From: a virus
IMG/VR virus record: IMGVR_UViG_3300047564_003735
Span: 1-40,240 of that record
Strand: one strand, 5' to 3'
Length of the DNA stretch: 40,240 nucleotides
Below the pieces are notes generated by a model that searched no databases, had not been told where the DNA came from, and was given only the letters and a program-made list of their open reading frames with translations. Positions 15,861-25,262 of the stretch are shown piece after piece. Within the stretch, counting starts at the first letter, position 1. The number at the start of each line of letters is the position of its first letter. The translations under genes and the position numbers were made by a program.

Positions 15861-18800
15861 TTATGCCTGAGCTTCTGTCCATGTTACACGAGCTGAAATA
15901 TTTGCAGCTGCTGTACCAATGTTAGTTGCCACAATTGTAAGAACATCTGGCCCGTTAGGGAAAGATGGGTTTGTCTGAGATCCATTTCCATTAAGAATTG
16001 AGTTACCAAGATCTCTAATCTTTTGTGCGTTAAAGTTTGTTACAGAGAATGTTCCACCTGTTGGAGCTTCTGTATAGAAAGCAAATACACGGTCACCACC
16101 ACCAATTGTGTTTGTAGGAGATGTTACTGTTGCTCCCTGTGTACCAGTATTATCGTGGAAGATAACTTGTGCCAGAGAACCAGCACCAACACGAACTGTT
16201 TCCCATGCTGTAGGTAGTGCAGGTCCGTTCATAGACGCTGGATTTAAAATTCCTTCAATAAGGAACTGTCCAGAAGCCAAAACTCCAATTGAGTCAAGCT
16301 TCAACTGCATTCTATTTGCTAATTCACGTGTACCAAAATTTCTTGCAATACCATTATCTACCGATGGTGCAATTCTTAGCGAAATTAATGGACGTGGAAT
16401 TGGTGTTGATCCAAGTGACTGTTGAACAGTACCGTTTGGAATAACAGATGTTTGTGGTTCATCTGGACCAGTATTTGAATAAGTTAATGTGTTTCCAGAT
16501 GCTGCAGTTAGTGTAAATACTCCATTGTATGAAGTAGATACTGTTGCAGTTCCAGAAGCAGAGGCAAATGAGACGTTTGGCTGTCCAACTCTGCTATACG
16601 TAATAGTATTGTTGTTTGGAACTGATGCTACTGTATAGGTTCCATTAAATCTTGAATCCAAACCAGTAATTGTTACTTGATTTCCGACAACTGCGTCGTG
16701 GTCGGACGCCATAAATACTGTAGCGACTCCAGATGTTATTTGTCTACCAGTAATTGTAGAAAGCTGTAGAATACCTGAAATTGTTGCTGAAGATCCAACC
16801 TGCAGACCATGGTTTGTAGATGTGGTCAGAGTAACAATATTTGCCGCTCTTGAACGGTTTGTTACTGTTGCAGAAACTGTACCAGATCCACCAACCTGAA
16901 GATATCTCTGCATACCAGCAGTGAAGAGGTAGAATGAGTCATCATTAAATCCTCCGTCCATGATTACAGATGAACCCCAGTGGCTCATAACTGGTGCACA
17001 GTTTTGAGAAATAGTTTGAACTGAAACTTGTGCATTTCCAGATCCGCCAGGTATTGAAAGATCTGGAATAAAGTTTACAAGGCTTGATGTTCCTGTAAGA
17101 ACGTATGACTGTCCGCCATAAACTAATGTTTGTGGGGCTCTTCTAATTACTGTAATTGGATATGCACGTAATGTAGAGTTATATGCACCAATCTGTGTAT
17201 ACTCGCAAATTTCAAAATTTGTATTGTCTGAAATTCTTAAGTGTCCTGCTGCTGGCCAACGATCAACATTTTCTACATACAGCAATGTTTGCTGAGGGAA
17301 TAGTGTTGAACCACTTACTCCGTCGCCACCTGCAATAAGTCTTGTTGATTCTAGAGGCTCATTAATTGTTTCATATCTCGCTGGAAGGTTACCAGAACGC
17401 ATATATGCGGCTGTATTAATATTGTTATTTGAAATCTTATGACCCCAAGCAATATCTCCTTCTGTTGTTCTAAGACCAAATCTAATGTATCCAGCTCCAT
17501 ACCAAGAATAATCGATATATGTCATCTGCATCTTAGATAGGTCAATCTTGAATCCTGAAGGTCCAGTTCCATCAAATCTGTCTATATTCCATTGATCTAG
17601 AGGAATTTTTTGAACCTGTGTAATCATATATCTTGCTGATGTGTTTGAAGATCCACGGTATGCTGGAGAAACATACATCTGTGTATCCGAATCAATTCCA
17701 ATAACACGATATGATTGTCCACGAATAACTATATACTGACCTACTACAAGCTGCTTACGGAATCTTGTTCCCTGCCCTGTAATTAGATTAGAGTATTGTG
17801 TACAGGTTAGCTTTCCAAAGAGCTCTTTGTTTGAGAATCTCTTTACTGCATAAAGCTTTGTTCCGTCGTATTCGAAGTAGAATCCATTTTGATCATCGTA
17901 TAGTCCTGCACGTGTAGCTGAGCCCTTCCAACGATATGCTGTAAGGAATGCATTAACTCCACCTGGATATTGATCTAGTCCAGACAGAGTTTGAGTAAAT
18001 ACTGTTTGAAGTCTAAGCTGTGTGTTATTTATAACTTCATAAACAACATGTACTCCGTTATATGGATTGTATCCAATTGTGTCAATTCCTTCTAAAAGAA
18101 CTTCCGCTCCTGGCTGAAGATTATGATCTTGAAGCGTTGTAATGTTAATATAGTTTGATCCAGCTGCTGTAGATGTAGCATAGATATCAGTAATATCAAA
18201 TGTAGGAGTAAACTTTGTACCAGTAGAGAATTGAATTGACTTACCTGACTGATAGCGGAAGTAACGACGAGTTTGACGAATTGTTTGTGTTCCACAAACA
18301 TTGTTTGCTGTTGAAAGGATAACACCTCCGTCAAAAGGCCTGTGGTCCACATAGCCTTCTGGTCTTACGTAAAATCCTAACTGGTCAGTATTAATTGGGT
18401 TTAATACTAAGTTTGGGGTTTTAAATTGTAATGTGGTTGCTGTTGGAACTTTTGTTACCAGATAGTTTCCGTCAATTGAAGTTGCAGAAGATCCAGCAAA
18501 CAAGACTGTAACTCCCGCATACAGGCCGTGTGGTCTCTGTGTTTGAATTGTAATTGTTGATCCTCCAGAAGCTACTGAGGCTTCATCGGATACCGCAGCA
18601 AATGCGTTAAACTGTCCTGGAATTCCTCCTGGAATATGTGCATTGTCAAAAATTCCACCACCGTAAATAGTTGTTAGTGTTCCGTCAAGTAGCTCCCCTA
18701 CTGGAATAATTCCTTTGGCAACATAGGTAAATACGTTAGCATTTGTAACTTGAATAACAGAAGTTCCGTCAGCAAGTGCGTTTAGCGTTTCTTGAACAGA

Positions 18801-19358
18801 TACAATATCTCCGCTGTTAAGTCCATGTGGTGCTAGAGAATTTGTTGTAACAGTAATTGTTGATCTTGGTGAAGCACCATTAGATGTTACTGACAATAGG
18901 TCAAATGAGTTTCCGCCAGTTCCTCTTGAGAAGAATGATGGGTAATTGTTTTGAAGTGTAAGGGTTTCCCACTTAGAGTTCTGAACTGAGTATTCAAAGT
19001 CTGTATCGATAAGTGATTGTGGTGTAGAAACACGCATCTTTCCAACAGCATCAATCATTGTCTCGTGAGGAAGGAATCTCTCTACTGCATCGTCATATAT
19101 AATTGATAGGTCATCTGTTGATGCCATGTCTGCAGTATTATACTCAAGAACTACTGTTGTGTCTGGTGATGTTGGGTGGTCGCTGATGGAGTAGCTTAGT
19201 GCACCAAGATTTTGATCTGAAAAGTTATAAATAACCTTATTGCGTGTCACGTTGGTTATCAGCATGAGTCTTTCACGCTGAATTGGTTCTGGAATTACAA
19301 TTGTTCCTGTTACTGGATTAAAAGTATAATCTCTATTTACTAACGTTCTTCTAGCCAT
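15861..19358 (-). CDS. Large tail fibre/baseplate protein with HGL repeats
   Basis: 1165 residues, almost all beta. A repeated motif of the type '(P/N)HGL-x-x-G-x-x-V-x-(I/V)-x-G ... G-x-(Y/F)-x-V' occurs at least five times (APHGLNSGDIVSV, PHGLYAGVTVLF, QDHNLQPGAEVLLEG, TNHGLQVGSSATISG, ASDHDAVVGNQVTITG). These small beta units are common in large aquatic phage baseplate and fibre proteins. The middle holds AGYIRFGLRTTEGDIAWGH. A specific function cannot be assigned. It is preceded by a ribosome binding site and lies in one operon with the collagen-like fibre. Confidence 0.75.
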   Translation of the reverse strand: MARRTLVNRDYTFNPVTGTIVIPEPIQRERLMLITNVTRNKVIYNFSDQNLGALSYSISDHPTSPDTTVVLEYNTADMASTDDLSIIYDDAVERFLPHETMIDAVGKMRVSTPQSLIDTDFEYSVQNSKWETLTLQNNYPSFFSRGTGGNSFDLLSVTSNGASPRSTITVTTNSLAPHGLNSGDIVSVQETLNALADGTSVIQVTNANVFTYVAKGIIPVGELLDGTLTTIYGGGIFDNAHIPGGIPGQFNAFAAVSDEASVASGGSTITIQTQRPHGLYAGVTVLFAGSSATSIDGNYLVTKVPTATTLQFKTPNLVLNPINTDQLGFYVRPEGYVDHRPFDGGVILSTANNVCGTQTIRQTRRYFRYQSGKSIQFSTGTKFTPTFDITDIYATSTAAGSNYINITTLQDHNLQPGAEVLLEGIDTIGYNPYNGVHVVYEVINNTQLRLQTVFTQTLSGLDQYPGGVNAFLTAYRWKGSATRAGLYDDQNGFYFEYDGTKLYAVKRFSNKELFGKLTCTQYSNLITGQGTRFRKQLVVGQYIVIRGQSYRVIGIDSDTQMYVSPAYRGSSNTSARYMITQVQKIPLDQWNIDRFDGTGPSGFKIDLSKMQMTYIDYSWYGAGYIRFGLRTTEGDIAWGHKISNNNINTAAYMRSGNLPARYETINEPLESTRLIAGGDGVSGSTLFPQQTLLYVENVDRWPAAGHLRISDNTNFEICEYTQIGAYNSTLRAYPITVIRRAPQTLVYGGQSYVLTGTSSLVNFIPDLSIPGGSGNAQVSVQTISQNCAPVMSHWGSSVIMDGGFNDDSFYLFTAGMQRYLQVGGSGTVSATVTNRSRAANIVTLTTSTNHGLQVGSSATISGILQLSTITGRQITSGVATVFMASDHDAVVGNQVTITGLDSRFNGTYTVASVPNNNTITYSRVGQPNVSFASASGTATVSTSYNGVFTLTAASGNTLTYSNTGPDEPQTSVIPNGTVQQSLGSTPIPRPLISLRIAPSVDNGIARNFGTRELANRMQLKLDSIGVLASGQFLIEGILNPASMNGPALPTAWETVRVGAGSLAQVIFHDNTGTQGATVTSPTNTIGGGDRVFAFYTEAPTGGTFSVTNFNAQKIRDLGNSILNGNGSQTNPSFPNGPDVLTIVATNIGTAAANISARVTWTEAQA

Positions 19359-19372
19359 TCATTTTCTCCATC

Positions 19373-19936
19373 TTATAGAATAAAGCTTGTTGCTGATATT
19401 GTTCCAGTAACAGTTGAAAGATTTGCAAGGGTGTTATACTTTGGAAAGTATATACCTAAGTTTAGCAGAATATCTAATTCATATGCAGATACTCTTCTTT
19501 CAATGTCCGCCACAACTATTTCACCCGTTGGGCCTGTAGGTCCCGCTGGTCCTGTAGGGCCTGCTGGCCCAATAATATTATCCGCTAATGTCCATGCTGG
19601 TGTTGGCAAAGAACTGAAGGTAAATAGGTCGCCAGTTGTTGTATTTAAAAATTGATCTCCAGTAAAGTATCCTGATGTTGATACTGGATTTAATGACCCA
19701 GTAAAATACTTAGATCCTCTTTCGCCTGTTGGACCAATTGGTCCTTGAATTCCTTGTGCACCTGCTGGACCAGCCACACCTTGTGGGCCTGCTGGACCCG
19801 CTGGACCTGCAGAACCTGCTGGACCTGCTGGGCCTTGTGAACCAGCTGGACCTTGTGGACCCGCTGGACCTGTTGGTCCAGGACGTGAACCAGCAACGGT
19901 AACCCATTGCGTCCCATCATAGCGTTTTAATGACAT
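19373..19936 (-). CDS. Collagen-like tail fibre protein
   Basis: 187 residues. Gly-X-Y triplets run from residue 20 to 74 (18 triplets, mostly GPA, GPQ, GPT and AGS) and again for about six triplets near residues 116-134. Between them is a short globular part ([21 protein letters not shown]). The C-terminus is an amphipathic trimerisation-like stretch ([19 protein letters not shown]). Proline is nearly always at X, not Y; Thr occurs at several Y positions. Triple-helical fibres of this sort are known in phages and in Bacillus spore hairs, where Y-position Thr can be glycosylated. A possible substrate of the oxygenase/glycosyltransferase cassette. Confidence 0.88.
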   Translation of the reverse strand: MSLKRYDGTQWVTVAGSRPGPTGPAGPQGPAGSQGPAGPAGSAGPAGPAGPQGVAGPAGAQGIQGPIGPTGERGSKYFTGSLNPVSTSGYFTGDQFLNTTTGDLFTFSSLPTPAWTLADNIIGPAGPTGPAGPTGPTGEIVVADIERRVSAYELDILLNLGIYFPKYNTLANLSTVTGTISATSFIL

Positions 19937-19956
19937 TAGCTCACACTCCTTATAGA

Positions 19957-19965
19957 ATTATACCA
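19957..19965 (-). promoter_or_regulatory. Internal extended -10 promoter
   Basis: TGGTATAAT on the minus strand in the 35-bp gap before the collagen-like gene, followed by AAGGAGTGTG. Extended -10 (TGn) present, -35 weak. Confidence 0.45.
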
Positions 19966-19971
19966 AATTCT

Positions 19972-21564
19972 TTATAATAATCCCATATAACCAAAGACCT
20001 CTAATTGATCTTTTGCATCATTTGGATAAAGTTTTTCCCAAGATGAGGTTAGGGTTACTGTTCCTGTGACAGTTATTGAACCACTCATAGACTCATGACC
20101 CTGACATACGTAATATAGGTTATCTGGGGCATTATATGGAACATTAAATATAATGGAACCACTGTCTGCTCCATTATTTACTATTCCATAATACCAATCA
20201 AAATTAACTCCAGCCGTAGGCTGAGTTTTAATCCAGAATGGATGTCCTGGAGAATTTATGTTAAATATGTACTTTTTTCCTCTTTGAAGAATTAAAGGAG
20301 GATTTGAATTTCCATTAATTATATAGTTTGTTACACCATTATTTGAAACTGGATATGTTGCCGCAAGCGCATATTCTGGTATGTCTACTCTTGAAACATA
20401 TAGTGATTTATTTTGCTCTACGTACGCTATCATTCCGCCGTGAGTAGAAGCTTGTGGAAGATCTGCAATTGTATTAAACACAGATCTATTTCCTTCGTAA
20501 ACATTTGCCACAGTAAATGTTTCTAGTCCTTCTTCTGTAGATGTATCTATCCACAATTCTGATTCTGAAGGAAGAGGTGCGGTTTCTCTTACTGTAACAA
20601 GCTGTCCTGCTAAATCATCTATATCTACCCAAAAATCTCCCTCTATTGGAGTTTGTGATGGAGGCTCTTCATCGGAATATATTAATGGCAACTCTGGTTC
20701 ATCTGTATCAACCCAAAGAGTTCCAGATCCATACGTATCTGGAGCTTCTGGTCCAACGTGAATAAATTCTGTATCACCAGCATCATCATCAATGTCAATC
20801 CACAGATCTCCAACGTTTTGTGTTCCTCCAGAAGGTGCTGCTGCTCCAAAGAACATGATTGCTGGTACCTGAGTGGTATCTGTAGATATTAAAGAAAATG
20901 CTGATCCTCCGCCACCGCCGCCAGTCACGGTTGTCCACTGGATACCATTCCAAATTCTTAAAGTATCTAGTGTTGTGTCATAATAAACTTGTCCTTCTAC
21001 TGGAGAGCTAGGAGAAGAAGTTAGACCAATTACAACACCCTGATTAAATGTATTCTTTGCAGTCCAGGAATTGGTGGTGGACAACCCAAGGTTTGGGCTT
21101 ACAAATTCCCAGGATGAAGAAAGTGCATTCCACACCTTAAGGGCTTTTACATCTCCACGTAATTCGTCTGTGTCAAACCAAAATTCTCCGTCTGATGGGG
21201 AAACTGGTGCTGTTGCCGACATTATTGCTTTTGAGGGTGGTATTGTTGCTTCAAGTATTAGCTTGTTGTTGTCGTCATCGTAAAGAACTTCTATGTTTGT
21301 ATGATTTATGTGATTAAGCAGTGGGGCAACAGAATCTTGTATTTGTTCCTGAGTTAAGGTTGCAGATGCTGTAAATATTATTTGATTAGTTTCATCATTA
21401 TAAACAGCACTAACATTAGAGTGATTTGTATGTGTAAATAAAGAAGAAACTGCATCCTGAGATCTTTCAGTAAAGTTATCTATTATTTTCCAGGCGTTGC
21501 CGTTCCACTGATAACCGTTATATATCTGGTTTATAGTTGGATTAGCTGGAAATATAGTTGCCAT
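19972..21564 (-). CDS. Tail fibre with C-terminal cupredoxin-like domain
   Basis: 530 residues. The N-terminal and central parts repeat a '(D/E)G(E/D)(F/L)W(F/V)D(T/I)' motif (SDGEFWFDTDE, EGQVYYDTT, VGDLWIDIDDD, EGDFWVDIDD, ESELWIDTS), typical of long phage fibres. Residues about 415-510 look like a cupredoxin: NSPGHPFWI gives H441, and YYVCQGHESMSGS gives C487-x2-H490-x2-M493, the four ligands of a type-1 copper site in the right order. The same layout ends the next fibre gene. Copper binding is inferred from motif only; the domain may just use the fold. Confidence 0.78.
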   Translation of the reverse strand: MATIFPANPTINQIYNGYQWNGNAWKIIDNFTERSQDAVSSLFTHTNHSNVSAVYNDETNQIIFTASATLTQEQIQDSVAPLLNHINHTNIEVLYDDDNNKLILEATIPPSKAIMSATAPVSPSDGEFWFDTDELRGDVKALKVWNALSSSWEFVSPNLGLSTTNSWTAKNTFNQGVVIGLTSSPSSPVEGQVYYDTTLDTLRIWNGIQWTTVTGGGGGGSAFSLISTDTTQVPAIMFFGAAAPSGGTQNVGDLWIDIDDDAGDTEFIHVGPEAPDTYGSGTLWVDTDEPELPLIYSDEEPPSQTPIEGDFWVDIDDLAGQLVTVRETAPLPSESELWIDTSTEEGLETFTVANVYEGNRSVFNTIADLPQASTHGGMIAYVEQNKSLYVSRVDIPEYALAATYPVSNNGVTNYIINGNSNPPLILQRGKKYIFNINSPGHPFWIKTQPTAGVNFDWYYGIVNNGADSGSIIFNVPYNAPDNLYYVCQGHESMSGSITVTGTVTLTSSWEKLYPNDAKDQLEVFGYMGLL

Positions 21565-21583
21565 TATAAGTACCCTTTACCTA

Positions 21584-24500
21584 TCATATCAGAGTAATAT
21601 CCTTTATGTTTATTTGACCGTTCATCATGCTATGCAGTTGACATTGATATTTATAAGTTCCACTTAAAGTTGCTGGTATTTGCCAATAAAGTGTTCCGCT
21701 TGTTTTACCCTGAGCATTAGATCCAGTAGTTACTGTTCCGTCAGTGGCTACGTGAACCAAACCATTATTATAGTTAGCTCCAACAGAATCTTGTATAAGG
21801 AAAGGATGACCTGGAACATTTAGCTTAAATGCAATAGTTGTTGCAGATATAGCATACAAAGCAGGGTTGTCTCCAGTATACTGATTTAAGAAATTATACG
21901 CCATGGCTCCATTATTAGTAACTTCTAATTGAGTTATAGCTGGATATGTAGGTACTATAGTTGGAATTGATAATGTCTGCGGAACCCAAGCTATTCCGTT
22001 CCAATAAAGAACCTGGCCTGAAGTTGGAGACATTGTTTCAGTATCAACATCATTTAGGTCATTTATTGTTGAAACTGTTGTTCCAGATATTTCAGAAGCC
22101 TTTGCTAATCTTACCCAGACTGTTCCTGTTGAAACATATATTGACTGATCTGCTGAAACAAAGGCAATTCTTCCTGTATTTGAAGCAGCGGAAGGTAGAG
22201 CCAAAACTGTAGCGTAAAGATCTAGACTGATATTTGTATATTTAAAATCTGTTGTATTTAATTTAGAGTTTATTTGAGTTTGTATTGAACTTGTAACCCC
22301 ATTTAGATGAGCTATCTCTTCTTCAGAAACATTTCCTATATTTGTAGTTTGAGGAAGAACTACTACTCCAGTAAATACTGGATCGTTTATTGGAGACTTT
22401 TCATCTATTTGATCTTGAATTGCTGAACTAACACCGTTTAAATATGAAAGTTCAGTAGAAGATATATCACCTATTGTTGTTGTTGATGGAAGGAATACGT
22501 TTCCAGTAAAAGATGGGCTTTCCAGAGGTGCACTTCCAGTTCCGCCTGCTATTGTTGCTGGAACCCAACTTCCTCCATCCCAAGACAAAACTTGTCCAGC
22601 GGAAGGTGAAGTTGTTGCTGTATCTACATCTGAAAGCTCATTAATTGGAAAAGCTGCTCCGCCTGTTGCAATATCTGAAAACTTAGCAACCTTTATCCAT
22701 GCATTATTATGAGAATAGTATGTGTATCCTTCTCCAGAAACATAAACAACCCTTCCAGTATTTGCAGAGGCAACTGGAAGACTGGCTAATGTTGCATATG
22801 TTTGCACCGCAATATTTGCTGTGTTAAAATTTCCATAAGAAACTTTGTCATCAAGCTGAGTCTGAACAGATCCAGTTACGCCGTCTAAGTGTCCTAATTC
22901 TATTGGAGTTATTTCTCCAATATAGGTTGTTGACGGAAGATTAACTATTCCAGTAAGAGTTGGATTGTTTGCAGATATCTTAGCATTAATCTGATTTTGT
23001 ATATTAGAGGTTACTCCATCCAATTGAGATATTTCTGTTGAAGAAACATTTCCTATAGATGTTGTGCTTGGCAAAGAAACTGTTCCTGTAAATGTTGGAG
23101 AATCTTTTGGAGCGCTATTTGGAATATTTGATATTACGGATAAGTTTGTTCCGTTATATGAAGTTGTAGCTGGCAGATTTACTGTTCCAGTAAAAGTAGG
23201 GCTTGCTATAGGAGCCTTTGAATTAATCTGTGATTGAATATTTGAAGTAACTCCATTTAAATACTGAACTGTTGATGGAAGTTCTGCTGCGTCTGCTCCT
23301 AAACCACCTGAAACCTCAACCCAATATGAGCCATCGTATACGTACATCACACCAGACTGATTATCATACCATTGGTCACCCTCTGCAACATTTGATGGTG
23401 GTGTATTTGAAACTCTTACTGGCTCTTCTACGTTTAAAGTTATTTTATTTTCAGAATCATTCCATGTTACTTGTACTCCATCGTGACTAGAATGATTTAG
23501 TAGAGGAGCTACATAAGTATCTATATTGGTAAACTTTCCATCAGTATATCCATTGGAAGCTGCAATCGCATCATCTTTTGCAGATGAAGAATAATTAAAT
23601 GCTGTTGAGTTTATTTGAGTTAGTGTGTTTCCGCCAACCATTTCAGCATTAAGGCCTTCAATCAAATAATCTTGTGCATTTGGACCAAGCACAAAAGCTG
23701 GTCCTACTGAGGATGGATTAAATGTGTGTGCAGCAACTATTGTTCTTGGGTTAGATATATGAATATACTGAGTGTGATCATCATCAAGCAGTCCTACTAA
23801 CTCTCCGTGCTCTGGGACTGCGGTGGACCCACCACCAGAAGTTGTTCCAGAAGAAGATCTTATGTCTAAGACATCTTGCAGTGTAGATTTAGCTGAATTA
23901 GAATATGAATCTTTGTAATCAAAAATTATTCTGTATAGTGGGTAAAATTCTGATCCTGGAATTCCCAGCAACTCTAGGGAGTCATATGTATTGTTGGCCT
24001 TTGCAGCTGTTATAGAGTTATCTTCTCTTTGACCCATTATTGAAATTATTGGGTGTAGAATATTATTTGTTGCAACAACCCAAATTGCGTAGTATTTGTT
24101 GTTTCCAACAGGTTGAGATATCCAGCTTGAACCAGAGTATACATTTATTTGTGGTACGCCAGCAACATCAACATTTATAGGAATTGGGCTTGTAGCTTTT
24201 TTGCTCCACCCTGTTGCACCAGCTCTATAAATAACTGGAAGATTTGCTATAGGTTCTAATATCTGCTCTCCCTCTGAATCTGGAGAAGCTGAATGAATTA
24301 TTTCAAAGTCGCTGTCTTCGTCATAAATAGTTCCACCAGTTAAAGAGAACTGGTAATCAGAATTAGATGTTCCGTCAGCACCAATATTGTAGTTTCCAAC
24401 ATTAAATCCGCCAGTAGACTGTGTTCCAAAAGTTCTGTGAAGATAGTACTGTGTAGCCCAGTCCATTGCAATTCCATGTCTTTCTTCTCCGACGTGAAGG

Positions 24501-25252
24501 ACTGATCTATCTTCTCCAATAACTACTACAGCTACTGGACAATCTTCTTTAAAGTTAAACGGTGTTGTTTTTCTAGCAAGCTCGCCGTCGGCACCATAGT
24601 AAATATAATATATTCCTGGGATCAAACCATTTATATCATCTGGTATATTCATTGCATCTGGCAAGAACCTCGTGAATTTCTTGCCCTGAACATAATATAT
24701 ATACTGATTTAAGAAATACTCAGCCCACTGTTGTCCATGGGCGGCTCCCCAATATGCTGTTCCAGGAGGATATCCTGGGTTTACTGGTAAAATTCTTACA
24801 TAATACTGACCATTGTATGTTACAACATCATCAACATTATAGTCTGCACCATTATCATATGCACCCTTAAATGTATAAGGAGAAGCTCCATATGGAGAAT
24901 ATAGTGAAGAGTTACCAGTTATTTCTAATCTAATTGATCTTGCTGGACCATCCCAAATTAAAGCAGAGTCTTCTCTATTTTCAAATCCGCCTGGCTCTAG
25001 TGAATATTTAGTAAGATCTAAATCTAAGTTTAATGTATTAGCAACAGAATCATAATTTATATTTATTCCTTCGTGTGCACCACCAAGGAACATTTCTTTC
25101 ATATAGTCTACGCTAAGTGGTCTCCACTCAGTTCCAGTATATGAATGTACTGTTTTGTCTAATGTGTTATAGTAAAGTTCGCCAACATTTGCACCAGTAG
25201 GTGCTGTATTTAATGAGGGGAGAGATACTGTAGATAGAAGTCTCTTAGCCAT
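21584..25252 (-). CDS. Long tail fibre with repeats and C-terminal cupredoxin-like domain
   Basis: 1222 residues. The N-terminus (MAKRLLSTVSLPSLNTAP, VGELYYNTLDKTVHSYTGTEW) is the common fibre attachment unit. The middle and C-terminal parts repeat 'TxFTGxVxLPxTTxIGxVSSxE(I/L)xxL(N/D)GVTSxIQxQI', a triple-beta-helix shaft motif seen at least seven times. The last 100 residues form a cupredoxin-like domain: NVPGHPFLI gives H1149, and YKYQCQLHSMMNGQ gives C1204-x2-H1207-x2-M1210. It is the longest gene in the window and probably the main side fibre. Confidence 0.8.
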   Translation of the reverse strand: MAKRLLSTVSLPSLNTAPTGANVGELYYNTLDKTVHSYTGTEWRPLSVDYMKEMFLGGAHEGININYDSVANTLNLDLDLTKYSLEPGGFENREDSALIWDGPARSIRLEITGNSSLYSPYGASPYTFKGAYDNGADYNVDDVVTYNGQYYVRILPVNPGYPPGTAYWGAAHGQQWAEYFLNQYIYYVQGKKFTRFLPDAMNIPDDINGLIPGIYYIYYGADGELARKTTPFNFKEDCPVAVVVIGEDRSVLHVGEERHGIAMDWATQYYLHRTFGTQSTGGFNVGNYNIGADGTSNSDYQFSLTGGTIYDEDSDFEIIHSASPDSEGEQILEPIANLPVIYRAGATGWSKKATSPIPINVDVAGVPQINVYSGSSWISQPVGNNKYYAIWVVATNNILHPIISIMGQREDNSITAAKANNTYDSLELLGIPGSEFYPLYRIIFDYKDSYSNSAKSTLQDVLDIRSSSGTTSGGGSTAVPEHGELVGLLDDDHTQYIHISNPRTIVAAHTFNPSSVGPAFVLGPNAQDYLIEGLNAEMVGGNTLTQINSTAFNYSSSAKDDAIAASNGYTDGKFTNIDTYVAPLLNHSSHDGVQVTWNDSENKITLNVEEPVRVSNTPPSNVAEGDQWYDNQSGVMYVYDGSYWVEVSGGLGADAAELPSTVQYLNGVTSNIQSQINSKAPIASPTFTGTVNLPATTSYNGTNLSVISNIPNSAPKDSPTFTGTVSLPSTTSIGNVSSTEISQLDGVTSNIQNQINAKISANNPTLTGIVNLPSTTYIGEITPIELGHLDGVTGSVQTQLDDKVSYGNFNTANIAVQTYATLASLPVASANTGRVVYVSGEGYTYYSHNNAWIKVAKFSDIATGGAAFPINELSDVDTATTSPSAGQVLSWDGGSWVPATIAGGTGSAPLESPSFTGNVFLPSTTTIGDISSTELSYLNGVSSAIQDQIDEKSPINDPVFTGVVVLPQTTNIGNVSEEEIAHLNGVTSSIQTQINSKLNTTDFKYTNISLDLYATVLALPSAASNTGRIAFVSADQSIYVSTGTVWVRLAKASEISGTTVSTINDLNDVDTETMSPTSGQVLYWNGIAWVPQTLSIPTIVPTYPAITQLEVTNNGAMAYNFLNQYTGDNPALYAISATTIAFKLNVPGHPFLIQDSVGANYNNGLVHVATDGTVTTGSNAQGKTSGTLYWQIPATLSGTYKYQCQLHSMMNGQINIKDITLI

Positions 25253-25262
25253 CTATTATCTC

